A stretch of 64,000 bases of DNA. Origin: Methylopila sp. 73B (GTDB lineage: Bacteria > Pseudomonadota > Alphaproteobacteria > Rhizobiales > Methylopilaceae). Below, one piece after another: positions 26,604 through 35,200 of the stretch (its first letter is position 1; each line of letters starts with the position of its first letter). A model generated the notes under the pieces. That model saw only the letters and a program-made list of their open reading frames with translations, searched no databases and had not been told where the DNA came from. The stretch is taken from NCBI RefSeq assembly GCF_000526315.1, contig NZ_JAFV01000001.1, positions 62,001-126,000 of the forward strand, read 5' to 3'. A program made the translations under genes and the position numbers.

Positions 26604-26640
26604 AAAGCCCCGGCCGCGCAGGGGGCGCGGCCGGGGCTTT
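26604..26640 (-). terminator. Terminator of rpmE
   Basis: A 16-bp arm, AAAGCCCCGGCCGCGC, pairs with GCGCGGCCGGGGCTTT around a five-base loop. It lies 23 bases after the rpmE stop, followed on the minus strand by CGTTTGT. Strong stem, modest U-tract. Confidence 0.75.
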
Positions 26641-26663
26641 ATGGACCCGTCAAGAAGGTCGAA

Positions 26664-26897
26664 TCAGTTGGTCTTCGAGATGCCGAAGTTGGCGAAGCGC
26701 TTGTTGAAGCGCGACAGACGGCCGCCGCGGTCGGTCAGCTGGGCCGAGCCGCCGGTCCACGCCGGATGGGTCCGGGGGTCGATGTCGAGCTGCAGCGTGT
26801 CGCCGGACTTGCCGTAGGTCGAACGGGTCTCGTACTCGGTCCCGTCGGTCATCAGGACCTTGATCGCGTGGTAGTCGGGGTGGATGTCGGCCTTCAT
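26664..26897 (-). CDS. rpmE: 50S ribosomal protein L31
   Basis: 77 residues beginning [19 protein letters not shown], with HPAWTGG near residue 43 and the basic FNKRFANFG end. It lacks the CxxC zinc ligands of the classical form, so it is the cysteine-free (C-minus) variant usual in Alphaproteobacteria. It is a component of the large ribosomal subunit at the central protuberance. The start at 26897 follows the family; the long in-frame upstream extension is not coding. Its own terminator follows. Confidence 0.95.
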   Translation of the reverse strand: MKADIHPDYHAIKVLMTDGTEYETRSTYGKSGDTLQLDIDPRTHPAWTGGSAQLTDRGGRLSRFNKRFANFGISKTN

Positions 26898-27109
26898 GAC
26901 GCGTCTCTGTTCAGCTGCTCGGGCGCGCTCGAAAGGCGCCTCGTCGGAAGCGGGTGATCTCTTAAGGCGGCAGCCTATAACCCAAGACGCGGCCGGGAAC
27001 AACCGCGGCCGTGCGATTGCGCCGCGCCAAGGTGGGGTTGGCGCCGAACCCCAAGAAACGGCATAACCCTCGGCCATGTCGTCTGGAACGATCCCAAAGA
27101 AGGTCCGTC

Positions 27110-28945
27110 ATGGCGCGTCGATCTCGCTCAGCTGACGTCGGGGAGGCGTCGGCGCCCGCGGCGCGGTCCCGCTCCCTCAGGCCTCTCGCAGCCCTCAGCC
27201 CGTTCGCCCTCCGTCACAAGGGGCGCATCGCCGGCGCCTTCGTGGCCCTGGTCGCGGCCTCGGCGGCGACGCTCGCGATCCCGGTCGCGGTGCGGCGGCT
27301 GATCGACTTCGGCTTCTCGAACGACCATCCCGGCAGGGTGGACCAGTATTTCGGCGCCATGCTGATCGTGGTCGGCGTGCTCGCGCTGGCCAGCGCCTCG
27401 CGCTACTGGTTCGTGACGACGCTCGGCGAGCGCGTGGTGGCGGACCTGCGCTCGGCCGTCTTCGCCCATCTGACCAAGCTCTCCCCCTCGTTCTACGACA
27501 GCGCCCGCTCCGGCGAGATCGTGTCGCGGCTGACCGCGGACACGACGCAGATCAAGGCGGCCTTCGGCGCCTCGGCGTCCGTCGCGCTGCGCAATCTGTT
27601 CCTGTTCTTCGGCGCGGCCGCGATGATGGTGGTGACGAGCCCGAAGCTCTCCGCTCTCGTGCTCGGCGCCATTCCGCTGATCGTGCTGCCGCTGGTGGCC
27701 TTCGGCCGCTCCGTGCGTCGCCGCTCCCGCGCGGCGCAGGACACGCTGGCCGACGCCTCGGCGGTCGCGGGCGAGGCGGTCGGCGCGATGCGCACCGTCC
27801 AGGCCTACAACGCCGAGGCCCGCGTCGCCGGCCGCTTCTCCTTCGCGGTGGAGGAGGCCTACTCAGCCGCGCAGTCCTCGATCACGGCGCGAGCCATTCT
27901 GACGGCGATCGCGATCTTCCTGATCTTCGCGAGCGTGGTGGGCGTGCTGTGGTACGGCGCGACCGGCGTGCTCTCCGGCGCGATGTCGCCGGGCACGCTC
28001 GGCCAGTTCGTGCTCTACGCCGTGTTTGCGGCGGGCGCGATCGGCGAACTCTCCAACGTCTGGGGCGAGATCTCCCAGGCGGCCGGCTCCGCCGAGCGGC
28101 TGGGCGAGATCCTTGCGACCAAGCCTGACATCGCGAATCCAGCGTCGCCGAGGCCGCTGCCGCAGCCGGCCCGCGGGGCGCTCGCCTTCGAGTCCGTGCG
28201 CTTCGCCTACGGCGCGGCGGCCGAGGGCGGCGTGCTCGACGGCGTCACTTTCGCCGCGCGGCCGGGCGAGACGCTGGCGATTGTCGGCCCCTCGGGCGCC
28301 GGCAAGAGCACCCTGTTCCACCTTGCGCTGCGCTTCTATGACCCGCTTGGCGGTCGCGTCACGCTCGACGGCGTCGACCTGCGCGACGCCGACCTCGCGG
28401 ACCTGCGCGCCCGAATCGCGCTCGTGCCGCAGGATCCCGTCGTGTTCGCGCTGTCGGCGCGCGAGAACATCCGGCTCGGCCGGGCCGACGCGACCGACGC
28501 CGAGGTCGAGCAGGCGGCCCGGCTCGCGGGCGCGGACCGCTTCCTCACCGCGCTGCCGCAGGGCTACGACACGCCGCTCGGCGAGCGCGGCGTGACGCTC
28601 TCCGGCGGCCAGCGCCAGCGGGTCGCGCTCGCCCGCGCCTTCCTCAAGGACGCCTCGCTGCTGCTGCTGGACGAGGCGACCTCCGCGCTCGACAGCGAAA
28701 GCGAGACGCTGGTGCAGGAGGCGCTCGCCGCTAGCCGCAAGGACCGCACCACGTTGGTCATCGCCCATCGCCTCGCCACCGTGCTCGCCGCCGACCGCAT
28801 CCTGGTGCTCGACGGCGGCCGCGTGGCGGAGGAGGGGACCCACGCCGAGCTGGTCGCCCGCCGCGGGCTTTACGCCCGCCTCGCGGACCTGCAGTTCGGC
28901 CAGATGGACGTGGACGCCAACGCCCGTCGCGCCGTCGCGGGATGA
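27110..28945 (+). CDS. ABC exporter, fused permease and ATPase (MsbA/LmrA type)
   Basis: A 611-residue half-transporter. The six-helix transmembrane domain covers about 35-335, including LLTLAIPVAVRRLIDFGF-like sequence, LGERVVADLRSAVFAHL and SGEIVSRLTADTTQIK. The nucleotide-binding domain has Walker A GPSGAGKST, signature LSGGQRQRVALARA, Walker B LLLLDEATSALD and the switch histidine in VIAHRLAT. It acts as a homodimer in the inner membrane; the substrate may be lipid or drug. Its stop overlaps the start of the GNAT gene (ATGA), so the two are translated together. Confidence 0.9.
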   Translation: MARRSRSADVGEASAPAARSRSLRPLAALSPFALRHKGRIAGAFVALVAASAATLAIPVAVRRLIDFGFSNDHPGRVDQYFGAMLIVVGVLALASASRYWFVTTLGERVVADLRSAVFAHLTKLSPSFYDSARSGEIVSRLTADTTQIKAAFGASASVALRNLFLFFGAAAMMVVTSPKLSALVLGAIPLIVLPLVAFGRSVRRRSRAAQDTLADASAVAGEAVGAMRTVQAYNAEARVAGRFSFAVEEAYSAAQSSITARAILTAIAIFLIFASVVGVLWYGATGVLSGAMSPGTLGQFVLYAVFAAGAIGELSNVWGEISQAAGSAERLGEILATKPDIANPASPRPLPQPARGALAFESVRFAYGAAAEGGVLDGVTFAARPGETLAIVGPSGAGKSTLFHLALRFYDPLGGRVTLDGVDLRDADLADLRARIALVPQDPVVFALSARENIRLGRADATDAEVEQAARLAGADRFLTALPQGYDTPLGERGVTLSGGQRQRVALARAFLKDASLLLLDEATSALDSESETLVQEALAASRKDRTTLVIAHRLATVLAADRILVLDGGRVAEEGTHAELVARRGLYARLADLQFGQMDVDANARRAVAG

Positions 28946-29364
28946 CGCCGGACGTCGTCGTCACCGACGCAGGCTCGCCGTCCGACCGCGAGGTCATCCT
29001 GCGGGAGCTGGTCGCCTACAACGACGCCGTCGTCGGCCCCTCCGGCGCGCGGCCGCTCGCCGTGCTGCTGCGCGATTCGCAGACGGCCGAGACCCTCGGC
29101 GGCCTCTGGGGCCGCACCAGCTTCGACTGGCTCTACGTGGAGCTGCTGGTGATCCCTGAGGCCCTGCGCGGCCAGGGTCTGGGCGCGGCGGTTCTGGCGC
29201 AGGCGGAGACCGAAGCCCGCGCGCGCGGTTGCGCCGGGATCTGGCTCGACACCTTCGACTTCCAGGCCCGCGGCTTCTACGAGAAGCTCGGCTTCGAGGT
29301 CTTCGGCTCGATCCCCGGCCACCCGCGCGGCCGCGAGCGGTTCTTTCTCAGGAAGACGTTCTGA
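28942..29364 (+). CDS. GNAT-family N-acetyltransferase
   Basis: A 140-residue single GNAT domain. The acetyl-CoA-binding motif is in VIPEALRGQGLGAAVLAQAE, followed by IWLDTFDFQARGFYEKLGFE, the usual beta4-alpha4 end. The substrate is not evident. ATGA overlap with the ABC exporter suggests one operon and perhaps acetylation linked to the exported compound or to self-protection. Confidence 0.88.
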   Translation: MTPDVVVTDAGSPSDREVILRELVAYNDAVVGPSGARPLAVLLRDSQTAETLGGLWGRTSFDWLYVELLVIPEALRGQGLGAAVLAQAETEARARGCAGIWLDTFDFQARGFYEKLGFEVFGSIPGHPRGRERFFLRKTF

Positions 29365-29381
29365 AGGCTCGACGCGTCTTG

Positions 29382-29511
29382 CCTTCTCCCCTTGCGGGAG
29401 AAGGTGGCGCGGAGCGCCGGATGAGGGGGCGTCCGGGGCATCCTGAACGGCGACGAGGGCGTCCCGGACGACCCCTCACCCCAACCCTCTCCCGCAAGGG
29501 GAGAGGGGGAC
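29382..29511. repeat. Inverted REP-like element pair
   Basis: Outer arms built on CTCCCCTTGCGGGAGAAGG (left) and CTCTCCCGCAAGGGGAGAGG (right) face each other across about 85 bases containing two copies of GGGCGTCC(G/C)GG. Each arm can also fold on itself. The same TTCTCCCGCAAGGGGAGAA core recurs at 31863-31887. This is the dispersed palindromic type common in this order. It fills the gap between the GNAT and OmpA-like genes. Confidence 0.75.
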
Positions 29512-29640
29512 CCTGACGTCGAGCTTCGAGCGCTAACCACTGCGGCTCGCCCGGCCCGGTTCTCCGAACGCGCGCCCGGTCGGCCTCTGGGCCCTCGCCG
29601 TCGTGGTCCGGCCTGACCGGATCACTCATGTCCCGAGACT

Positions 29641-30663
29641 CTACCGCTCCGTCAGCTTGAGCTCGATCCGTCGGTTGCGGCGGTAGGCGTCTTCGGTCTG
29701 GGCGGTGTCGAGCGGCTGGAACTCGCCGAAGCCGGCGGCCAGCAGGCGCTGGGGCGGCACGCCCTTCGAGACGAGATACTCGACCACCGCGATGGCCCGC
29801 GCGGCCGACAGCGACCAGTTCGACGGAAACGCGCCGCGGGTCGGGCGGATGTCGGTGTGGCCGTCGACCCGCATCACCCAGTTGATGTCGGACGGGATCT
29901 CGCCGTTGAGCTGCACCAGCGCCTGGGCGATCTTGTCGAGCTCCGGCTTCGCGGCTTCGCTCAAGAGGCCCTGGCCGACGTCGAACAGCACCTCGGACTG
30001 GAACACGAAGCGGTCGCCCACCACCCGCACGTCCGGCCGGTCGGCGAGGATCTGGCGCAGCCGCCCGAAGAAGTCGGAGCGGTAGCGGTTGAGTTCCTGC
30101 ACGCGCTGGGCGAGCGCCACGTTCAGCCGGGAGCCGAGGTCCGCGAGCTTGGCCTGACTCTCGCGGTCGCGGGTCTCGGAGGCGTTCAGGGCGTCCTCGA
30201 GCGCGGCCATCTGCCGACGAAGCGCCGCGATCTGCTGGTTCAGCAGCTCGATCTGACTCTGGGCGCGGGCGGAGAGGTCGCGCTCGCGGTCGAGCTGGCC
30301 CTGCAGCGCGGAGGCCTGTCCGCCCGCGGCGTCGGCCCGGCTTGCGCCAGCTTCCGCCGCGGCCTTCAGCCGGTCGCGTTCGCTCTGGACCGCCTGCAGG
30401 CTCGCGCTCAGCGAGGAGATGTCCTCCTGTGCGGAGCGGACGCTCGACCGCTCGAGCGCCAGCAGGTCGGTGAGCTCCGCGATCTGCGCGTTGAGGCGCT
30501 GCAGCGCCGTGTCCTTGCCCGAGACCTCGCGGCCGAGCAGGAACTGGGCGACCATGAACACGGTCAGCAGGAAGATGATGACGAGCAGCAGCGTCGACAG
30601 CGCGTCGACGAAGCCCGGCCAGTAGTCGACCGGCTGGTAGCGCCGCCGCGAGCTCAGCGCCAT
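29641..30663 (-). CDS. OmpA/MotB-like peptidoglycan-binding protein with coiled coil
   Basis: 340 residues. A single N-terminal membrane helix (about 19-43) carries Asp20 in GFVDALSTLLLV, the position of the ion-conducting Asp of MotB/TolR. A long alanine-glutamine-rich coiled coil spans about 45-195. An OmpA-like domain (about 215-340) has FDVGQGLLSEAAKPEL, RVDGHTDIRP, NWSLSAARAIAVVEYL and YRRNRRIEL, which bind peptidoglycan. It is the downstream partner of the ExbB/MotA-like gene, with one base between them. Together they look like a proton-driven envelope motor. It is not a standard MotB, since flagellar motAB normally have different lengths and neighbours. Confidence 0.88.
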   Translation of the reverse strand: MALSSRRRYQPVDYWPGFVDALSTLLLVIIFLLTVFMVAQFLLGREVSGKDTALQRLNAQIAELTDLLALERSSVRSAQEDISSLSASLQAVQSERDRLKAAAEAGASRADAAGGQASALQGQLDRERDLSARAQSQIELLNQQIAALRRQMAALEDALNASETRDRESQAKLADLGSRLNVALAQRVQELNRYRSDFFGRLRQILADRPDVRVVGDRFVFQSEVLFDVGQGLLSEAAKPELDKIAQALVQLNGEIPSDINWVMRVDGHTDIRPTRGAFPSNWSLSAARAIAVVEYLVSKGVPPQRLLAAGFGEFQPLDTAQTEDAYRRNRRIELKLTER

Positions 30664-30664
30664 C

Positions 30665-31690
30665 TCAGGAGGTCCGCTCGTTCTCGTTCGCGAGCTTCTC
30701 TAGCAGGCCGCGGATCGCCTCCTGCTGGCGGGCCTGCGCCTCCACCCAGTCGCGGATCAACTGCTGCTCCGAGCGCATGTGCTTGACGAGGCCCTGGATG
30801 CCCTCCGCGAGATGCGCGGTCGCCTGGGCGGCGGCCTTGCCGGAGGTCTGCTCGGACATGGTCTTGCCCAGCCGGTCGAGCGCGGCGGCGACGTCCGGGG
30901 ACCCGACGTGCGGCGCGACGCCCGCGTTCGTCACGACGGGCGCGTCGGAGGCGCCGGCATCGTTGGCGGCGACCGCGGCCGCGAGCCAATCCTCGAGCTC
31001 GTTGTGGAACCGGTTCTGGGCCTGGCCGGCCTGCAGGTCGAGGAAGCCGAGCACCAGCGAGCCGGCGAGGCCGAACAGCGACGCGGAGAAGGAGGTGCCC
31101 ATGCCGGCGAGCGGCCCGGCGAGGCCGTTCTTCAGCTCCTCGAACAGCACGGAGGTGTCCTGCGTGCCGCCGCCGCCGAGCGAGGAGATCACGCCGGAGA
31201 TCGAGCCGACCGTCTCGAGCAGGCCCCAGAAGGTGCCGAGCAGGCCCAGAAACACCAGCAGGCCTGTGAGGTAGCGGCCGATCTCGCGGGCTTCGTCGAG
31301 CCGGGTGCCGATCGAATCGAGGATCGAGCGCATCAGCGTCGTGCCGATCGGCGCATGGCCGAAACGGTCGCCGAGCAGCGAGGCCATCGGCGCCAGCAGC
31401 TTGGGCTGCTCGCGCAGCGCGAGGCCCGGATCCGACATGCGGAAGGCGTTCACCCAGCGCACCTCGGGGAACAGCCGCACCACCTGCCGGAAGGCGAGCA
31501 GGATGCCGATCACCAGCACCGCGAAGATCAGCGCGTTGAGGCCCGCGTTGGCGAGGAAGGCGCGGGCGATCTGTTCGTGCAGGATCAGGCCGACGAAGCC
31601 GACCAGCGCGAGAAAGATCACCATGCGCAGCAGGAACACCCGCGGCGAGGACAGCTTGTAAGGGTCGAGTTCGGTCAGTGACATCGACAA
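30665..31690 (-). CDS. MotA/TolQ/ExbB-like proton channel subunit
   Basis: 341 residues with membrane helices at about 18-40, 48-68, 145-165 and 190-220. The last pair includes LLGTFWGLLETVGSISGVIS and LAGPLAGMGTSFSASLFGLA, the conserved MotA/TolQ/ExbB pore region. A helical C-terminal tail (about 265-341) follows. It partners with the OmpA-like protein encoded immediately downstream, so an envelope complex powered by proton flow is expected. What work it does is unknown. Confidence 0.87.
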   Translation of the reverse strand: MSMSLTELDPYKLSSPRVFLLRMVIFLALVGFVGLILHEQIARAFLANAGLNALIFAVLVIGILLAFRQVVRLFPEVRWVNAFRMSDPGLALREQPKLLAPMASLLGDRFGHAPIGTTLMRSILDSIGTRLDEAREIGRYLTGLLVFLGLLGTFWGLLETVGSISGVISSLGGGGTQDTSVLFEELKNGLAGPLAGMGTSFSASLFGLAGSLVLGFLDLQAGQAQNRFHNELEDWLAAAVAANDAGASDAPVVTNAGVAPHVGSPDVAAALDRLGKTMSEQTSGKAAAQATAHLAEGIQGLVKHMRSEQQLIRDWVEAQARQQEAIRGLLEKLANENERTS

Positions 31691-31862
31691 ACCGCAGGTT
31701 CGCGTCGTTCGGGCCCGACCGTTACATCACGCTTCCTCGCCCGGAGAAAGGGCGCGGAAAGCTCAATTGCGACGGATTTTCGCTTGCGGCGGAGACGGGA
31801 TGGAGCGCCCGCGTCGGCGGCGCCGAACTCCGTGGGTCGAGACGATGCGCAAGGTCGCAACG

Positions 31863-31887
31863 CCTTCTCCCGCAAGGGGAGAAAAGG
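31863..31887. repeat. Single REP-like palindrome arm
   Basis: CCTTCTCCCGCAAGGGGAG followed by AAAAGG, a hairpin of the same family as 29382-29511. It lies just past the stop of the MaoC gene and may double as its terminator. Confidence 0.65.
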
Positions 31888-31900
31888 AGGCTTCGGAGCC

Positions 31901-32386
31901 TTACGCCAGCTCGGCGTCGATCTCGTCGCGGCTCGGCACCATCACCTGGGCCTCGCCGTCCAGCACGACCTTGTCGCCCACCGAGCAGGTGCAGAAGAAG
32001 GTCGCCCGCTGGCGGCCGGGATCGAGCGCGGTGATCTCGACCTGGGCGACCACCTCGTCGCCGATGCGCACGGGCGCGCGGAACTTGATGGTCTGCGAGA
32101 GATAGACCGCGCCGGGGCCGGGAAGCCGCGTGCCGAGCACCGCCGAAATCAGGCTCGCGGTGTAGAGCCCATGGGCGATTCGGCCCCCGAAGCGGGTGTT
32201 GGCGGCGTAGGCTTCCGAGAGATGGATCGGGTTGGTGTCGCCGGTGAGCGCCGCGAAGGTCTTGACGCCGTCCTCCGACACCTCGTGGCGGATCTCGGCG
32301 GTCTGGCCGATGACGAGATCCTCGAACGCGATCTGGTCGACCGGCTCGGCGGGCGAAGCGTCCCTGGGCTGCAGAACGGCGGTCAT
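31901..32386 (-). CDS. MaoC-family (R)-specific enoyl-CoA hydratase-like protein
   Basis: A 161-residue single hot-dog fold. The hydratase motif is LTGDTNPIHLSEAYA with catalytic D50 and H55, and GRIAHGLYTASLISA follows. This layout is that of PhaJ-type (R)-enoyl-CoA hydratases, which feed (R)-3-hydroxyacyl-CoA to polyhydroxyalkanoate or crotonyl-CoA pathways. No PHA gene lies nearby, so the pathway is uncertain. ATG 32386 is chosen because the upstream in-frame stretch is arginine- and proline-rich and unlike the family. Confidence 0.87.
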   Translation of the reverse strand: MTAVLQPRDASPAEPVDQIAFEDLVIGQTAEIRHEVSEDGVKTFAALTGDTNPIHLSEAYAANTRFGGRIAHGLYTASLISAVLGTRLPGPGAVYLSQTIKFRAPVRIGDEVVAQVEITALDPGRQRATFFCTCSVGDKVVLDGEAQVMVPSRDEIDAELA

Positions 32387-32629
32387 GGCGTCACGGTCGG
32401 TCGTTGCAAAACGCCCGGGACCCCGAGCGGCCGGCACTGTGCGTCCCGGTTCGCTGCGGTGCAACGCGCCTTTCGGATGACGAAACGGCCGCAATCATCG
32501 CGACGCAGCTAAACCGAAAATCAACCAGCGTGCGGCAGCATCGTCGTCTCAGGCGCGATTGGCCGCGCCGACCGCGGACGTCGCTTAAGGGGCTCAGGAC
32601 GACGCCCCTCTGGAAAAAGGATTTTTCGG

Positions 32630-33013
32630 ATGGCCATCGACCATACGATGCCGGTGCTCATCGTCGACGATTACAAGACGATGCTCCGCATCATCCGCAA
32701 CCTCTTGAAGCAGATCGGCTTCGAAGACGTGGACGAGGCGGCCGACGGGTCGGAAGCGCTCGGCAAGATGCGCGACAAGCGCTACGGCCTGGTCATCTCC
32801 GACTGGAACATGGAGCCCATGACCGGCATCGAGCTTCTGCGCGAAGTGCGCGCCGACGACAAGCTCAACCGCACGCCGTTCATCATGGTCACTGCCGAAT
32901 CCAAGACTGAGAACGTCATCGCGGCCAAGAAGGCCGGCGTCAACAACTACATCGTGAAGCCGTTCAACGCCCAGACGCTCAAGGCGAAGATCGACGCGGT
33001 GTTTGGAGAATAA
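32630..33013 (+). CDS. cheY: CheY-like single-domain response regulator
   Basis: A 127-residue receiver domain. The acid pocket is D13/D14, the phosphoacceptor D58 (VISDWNM), the switch Thr in MVTAESK and Lys in YIVKPFN. It starts 17 residues ahead of cheZ's region boundary, with only two bases between its stop and the cheZ start, so it is the phosphatase's natural substrate. It controls the flagellar switch in response to CheA. An AAAGG-type site lies upstream. Confidence 0.92.
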   Translation: MAIDHTMPVLIVDDYKTMLRIIRNLLKQIGFEDVDEAADGSEALGKMRDKRYGLVISDWNMEPMTGIELLREVRADDKLNRTPFIMVTAESKTENVIAAKKAGVNNYIVKPFNAQTLKAKIDAVFGE

Positions 33014-33015
33014 GC

Positions 33016-33666
33016 ATGTCCGCCAAACGCGCTGATCGCGCTTTGACTGAACCGTTCGACCGTGTGAGAGCCTATGTCGACGCCAAGAGCGCCGGCGAGG
33101 CCTCCTTCAGCGACGTGGTCTCGCTCGCCGAGATCACGGCGGACTCGATGCAGGCGTTCTTCGCCTCGATCGACCGCTCGATCTACCGCGAGCTGCGCGA
33201 CATCGCCGACTACATCACCCGCATGCGCGACGAGATCGCGGCTCTGCGGGCCGGCGAGCTCAAGTCCGGCAAGATCGCGACCGCGGGCGAGCATCTCGGC
33301 GCGATCGTGACCGCGACCGAGCAGGCCACGAACACGATCATGGAATGCGCCGAGGCGATGATGAACGCCGAAGGCGAGGACGAGGCGACCTTCAAGGCGG
33401 TGGTCAACGAGAAGGTCATGGAGATCTTCGAGGCCTGCTCGTTCCAGGACCTCACCGGCCAGCGCATCGCCCGCGTGATCGAGACGCTGGAGAACATCGA
33501 GCAGCGCGTCGGCCGCTTCGCCGCTGCGGTGAAGACCGAGGGCGACGACCAGGCCGGGCCGGAGACGGACCGCGAGAAGCGCGCCCGCGAACTGCTGCTG
33601 CATGGGCCGCAGGACGCCAACGTCGCGATCGCCCAGGACGACATCGACGCCCTGATGCGCGGCTGA
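33016..33666 (+). CDS. cheZ: Protein phosphatase CheZ
   Basis: 216 residues, largely helical, with the catalytic Gln in FQDLTGQRI (Q144) and the acidic C-terminal CheY-binding tail QDDIDALM. CheZ hydrolyses phospho-CheY and so ends the tumbling or turning signal. It follows cheY by two bases. The main che operon lies 16 kb further on, so signal termination is encoded apart from signal production. Confidence 0.9.
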   Translation: MSAKRADRALTEPFDRVRAYVDAKSAGEASFSDVVSLAEITADSMQAFFASIDRSIYRELRDIADYITRMRDEIAALRAGELKSGKIATAGEHLGAIVTATEQATNTIMECAEAMMNAEGEDEATFKAVVNEKVMEIFEACSFQDLTGQRIARVIETLENIEQRVGRFAAAVKTEGDDQAGPETDREKRARELLLHGPQDANVAIAQDDIDALMRG

Positions 33667-33738
33667 CCTTCCCGCGCCATTTGCCCGGCGGCTCCGCCTC
33701 GCCTATATCCCCGGCTACACCCTGAGCCGGGGAACCCG

Positions 33739-33951
33739 ATGAACCGCTACGAACGCCCGCCGTCGTCCGGCGAAGCCGAGGTCCGCTACCTCGACGCCGA
33801 TTTTCGCGTGCTGAAGCCCGGCGGCTATGTGCTGTGCGCCGTCACCGGCGAAAAGATCGCCCTGGACGAACTGCGCTACTGGAGCGTCGCCCGCCAGGAG
33901 GCCTACGCCGGCGCCGGCGAGGCGCTCGCGCGGGAATTGGGCAAGGGCTGA
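33739..33951 (+). CDS. DUF2093 small protein
   Basis: 70 residues: MNRYERPPSSGEAEVRYLDA, then FRVLKPGGYVLCAVTGEKI and LRYWSVARQEAYA. This is the complete DUF2093 signature, found in Hyphomicrobiales and of unknown function. It may form a small beta-rich fold. It is independent of cheZ, 72 bases upstream. Confidence 0.87.
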   Translation: MNRYERPPSSGEAEVRYLDADFRVLKPGGYVLCAVTGEKIALDELRYWSVARQEAYAGAGEALARELGKG

Positions 33952-34029
33952 GGCCTTGATCCCTCTGGACTGACGACCGCCGTCATGCCTGGGCCTTTGC
34001 GCGGATGCGACGGAAAAACTCCCACTCGG

Positions 34030-34140
34030 GTCCCGGACGTGATCCGGCACCCAGAGCCGCGGCGGCACCCGGACAAAACGCGGCGGCGCGCCTCATGTCT
34101 CGGGCATGAGGGCGTCTTGGTCCCGGATCACGTCCGGGAC
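34030..34140. repeat. Inverted REP-like element, 18-bp exact arms
   Basis: GTCCCGGACGTGATCCGG (34030-34047) is the exact reverse complement of 34123-34140. Each arm is itself a near-perfect hairpin (TCCCGGA/TCCGGGA). It occupies the gap between the DUF2093 and lpxK genes, whose ends converge on it. It may serve as a bidirectional terminator or mRNA-stabilising element. Confidence 0.75.
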
Positions 34141-34183
34141 ACGCGCGTACGGTTTGCATCCTAAAAGATTGAGCGCGATCGCT

Positions 34184-35200
34184 TCAAAGGGCTGCGCCGT
34201 CCCCGCGCGCTGCTGCGATTGCGGCGCGGAGGCTCGCCAGCAGACGCTCCTCCTCCTCGACGATCAGCCGCACCGGCAGGGCGACGGCGATCTCCGCCAG
34301 CTCCGGCCGTTGCTCCCGCCACTTCACGAAGTCCTTCTCCGTCGTGACGACCACCGCGTCGGCGGCGCGGGCGGCGTCCGCGACGGCGCGCGCCTGCGTT
34401 TCGCTGGGAAGGGCGTGGTCGCCGAGCGCTACGAAGCGTTCCACTCGCGCGCCGATCGCCTCCAGAGTGTCGCGCAGTTTCTCCGGGCGGCCGAGCCCCG
34501 CGACCGCGATCACGCGGCGCCCGTGGAGACGTTCGGCGTCCTGCGGAGCGGGGACCAGGGCGCCGTGATGGACGGCGAGGCCGCGGCGACCCGCCTCTAT
34601 AGCCAGCGCCGCGCCCGGCGCGCCGGGGCCTATGACGAGGATCATGTCCGTCCGGGCGAACTGCGCAGCCAGCGGCGCGCGCAACGGCCCCGCCGGCAGG
34701 CAGCGGCCGTTGCCGACGCCGCGTGCGCCGTCCACGACGGCGAGCGTGACAGTCTTGGCGAGCTCGGGATTCTGCAACCCGTCGTCGAGGATGATCACGC
34801 CAGCGCCGCGATCGGCCGCGAAGCGGGCCCCGGCGGGCCGGTTCCGCGCGACGACCGTCGGGGCCGCCGTTGCGAGAAGCAGCGGCTCGTCGCCGACCTC
34901 GGAGGCGAGGTGCGTCCGGGCGTCGACCAGCGTGGGGCCGTCGAGGCTCCCGCCATAGCCGCGCGAGAGCAGGAAGGGGCGCTTCCCGGCGGCCGCGAGG
35001 CGCTCGGCGAGGAAGATCGCGGTCGGGGTCTTGCCGGCGCCGCCGACGACGAAGTTGCCGACGCAGACGACGGGCGCGGAGACGGTCTCGCCCCTTCGCG
35101 CCATGCGCCGCGCGGCGACGGCGCCATAGAGCGCCCCCAGCGGCGCGAGGGCCGCCGCGGCGAGGCCCGGCTCCCGCCACCAGAAACCGGGCGCGCGCAT
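34184..35200 (-). CDS. lpxK: Tetraacyldisaccharide 4'-kinase LpxK
   Basis: 338 residues. LpxK phosphorylates the 4' position of the lipid A disaccharide at the inner membrane, with ATP. The N-terminal hydrophobic helix (about 8-30) is followed by the Walker A-type GNFVVGGAGKTPT, then FLLSRGYGG, DDGLQNP and, near the end, TEKDFVKW, all hallmarks of the family. ATG 35200 overlaps the waaA stop (ATGA). It is the last gene of a lipid A/Kdo block transcribed on the minus strand. Confidence 0.94.
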   Translation of the reverse strand: MRAPGFWWREPGLAAAALAPLGALYGAVAARRMARRGETVSAPVVCVGNFVVGGAGKTPTAIFLAERLAAAGKRPFLLSRGYGGSLDGPTLVDARTHLASEVGDEPLLLATAAPTVVARNRPAGARFAADRGAGVIILDDGLQNPELAKTVTLAVVDGARGVGNGRCLPAGPLRAPLAAQFARTDMILVIGPGAPGAALAIEAGRRGLAVHHGALVPAPQDAERLHGRRVIAVAGLGRPEKLRDTLEAIGARVERFVALGDHALPSETQARAVADAARAADAVVVTTEKDFVKWREQRPELAEIAVALPVRLIVEEEERLLASLRAAIAAARGDGAAL

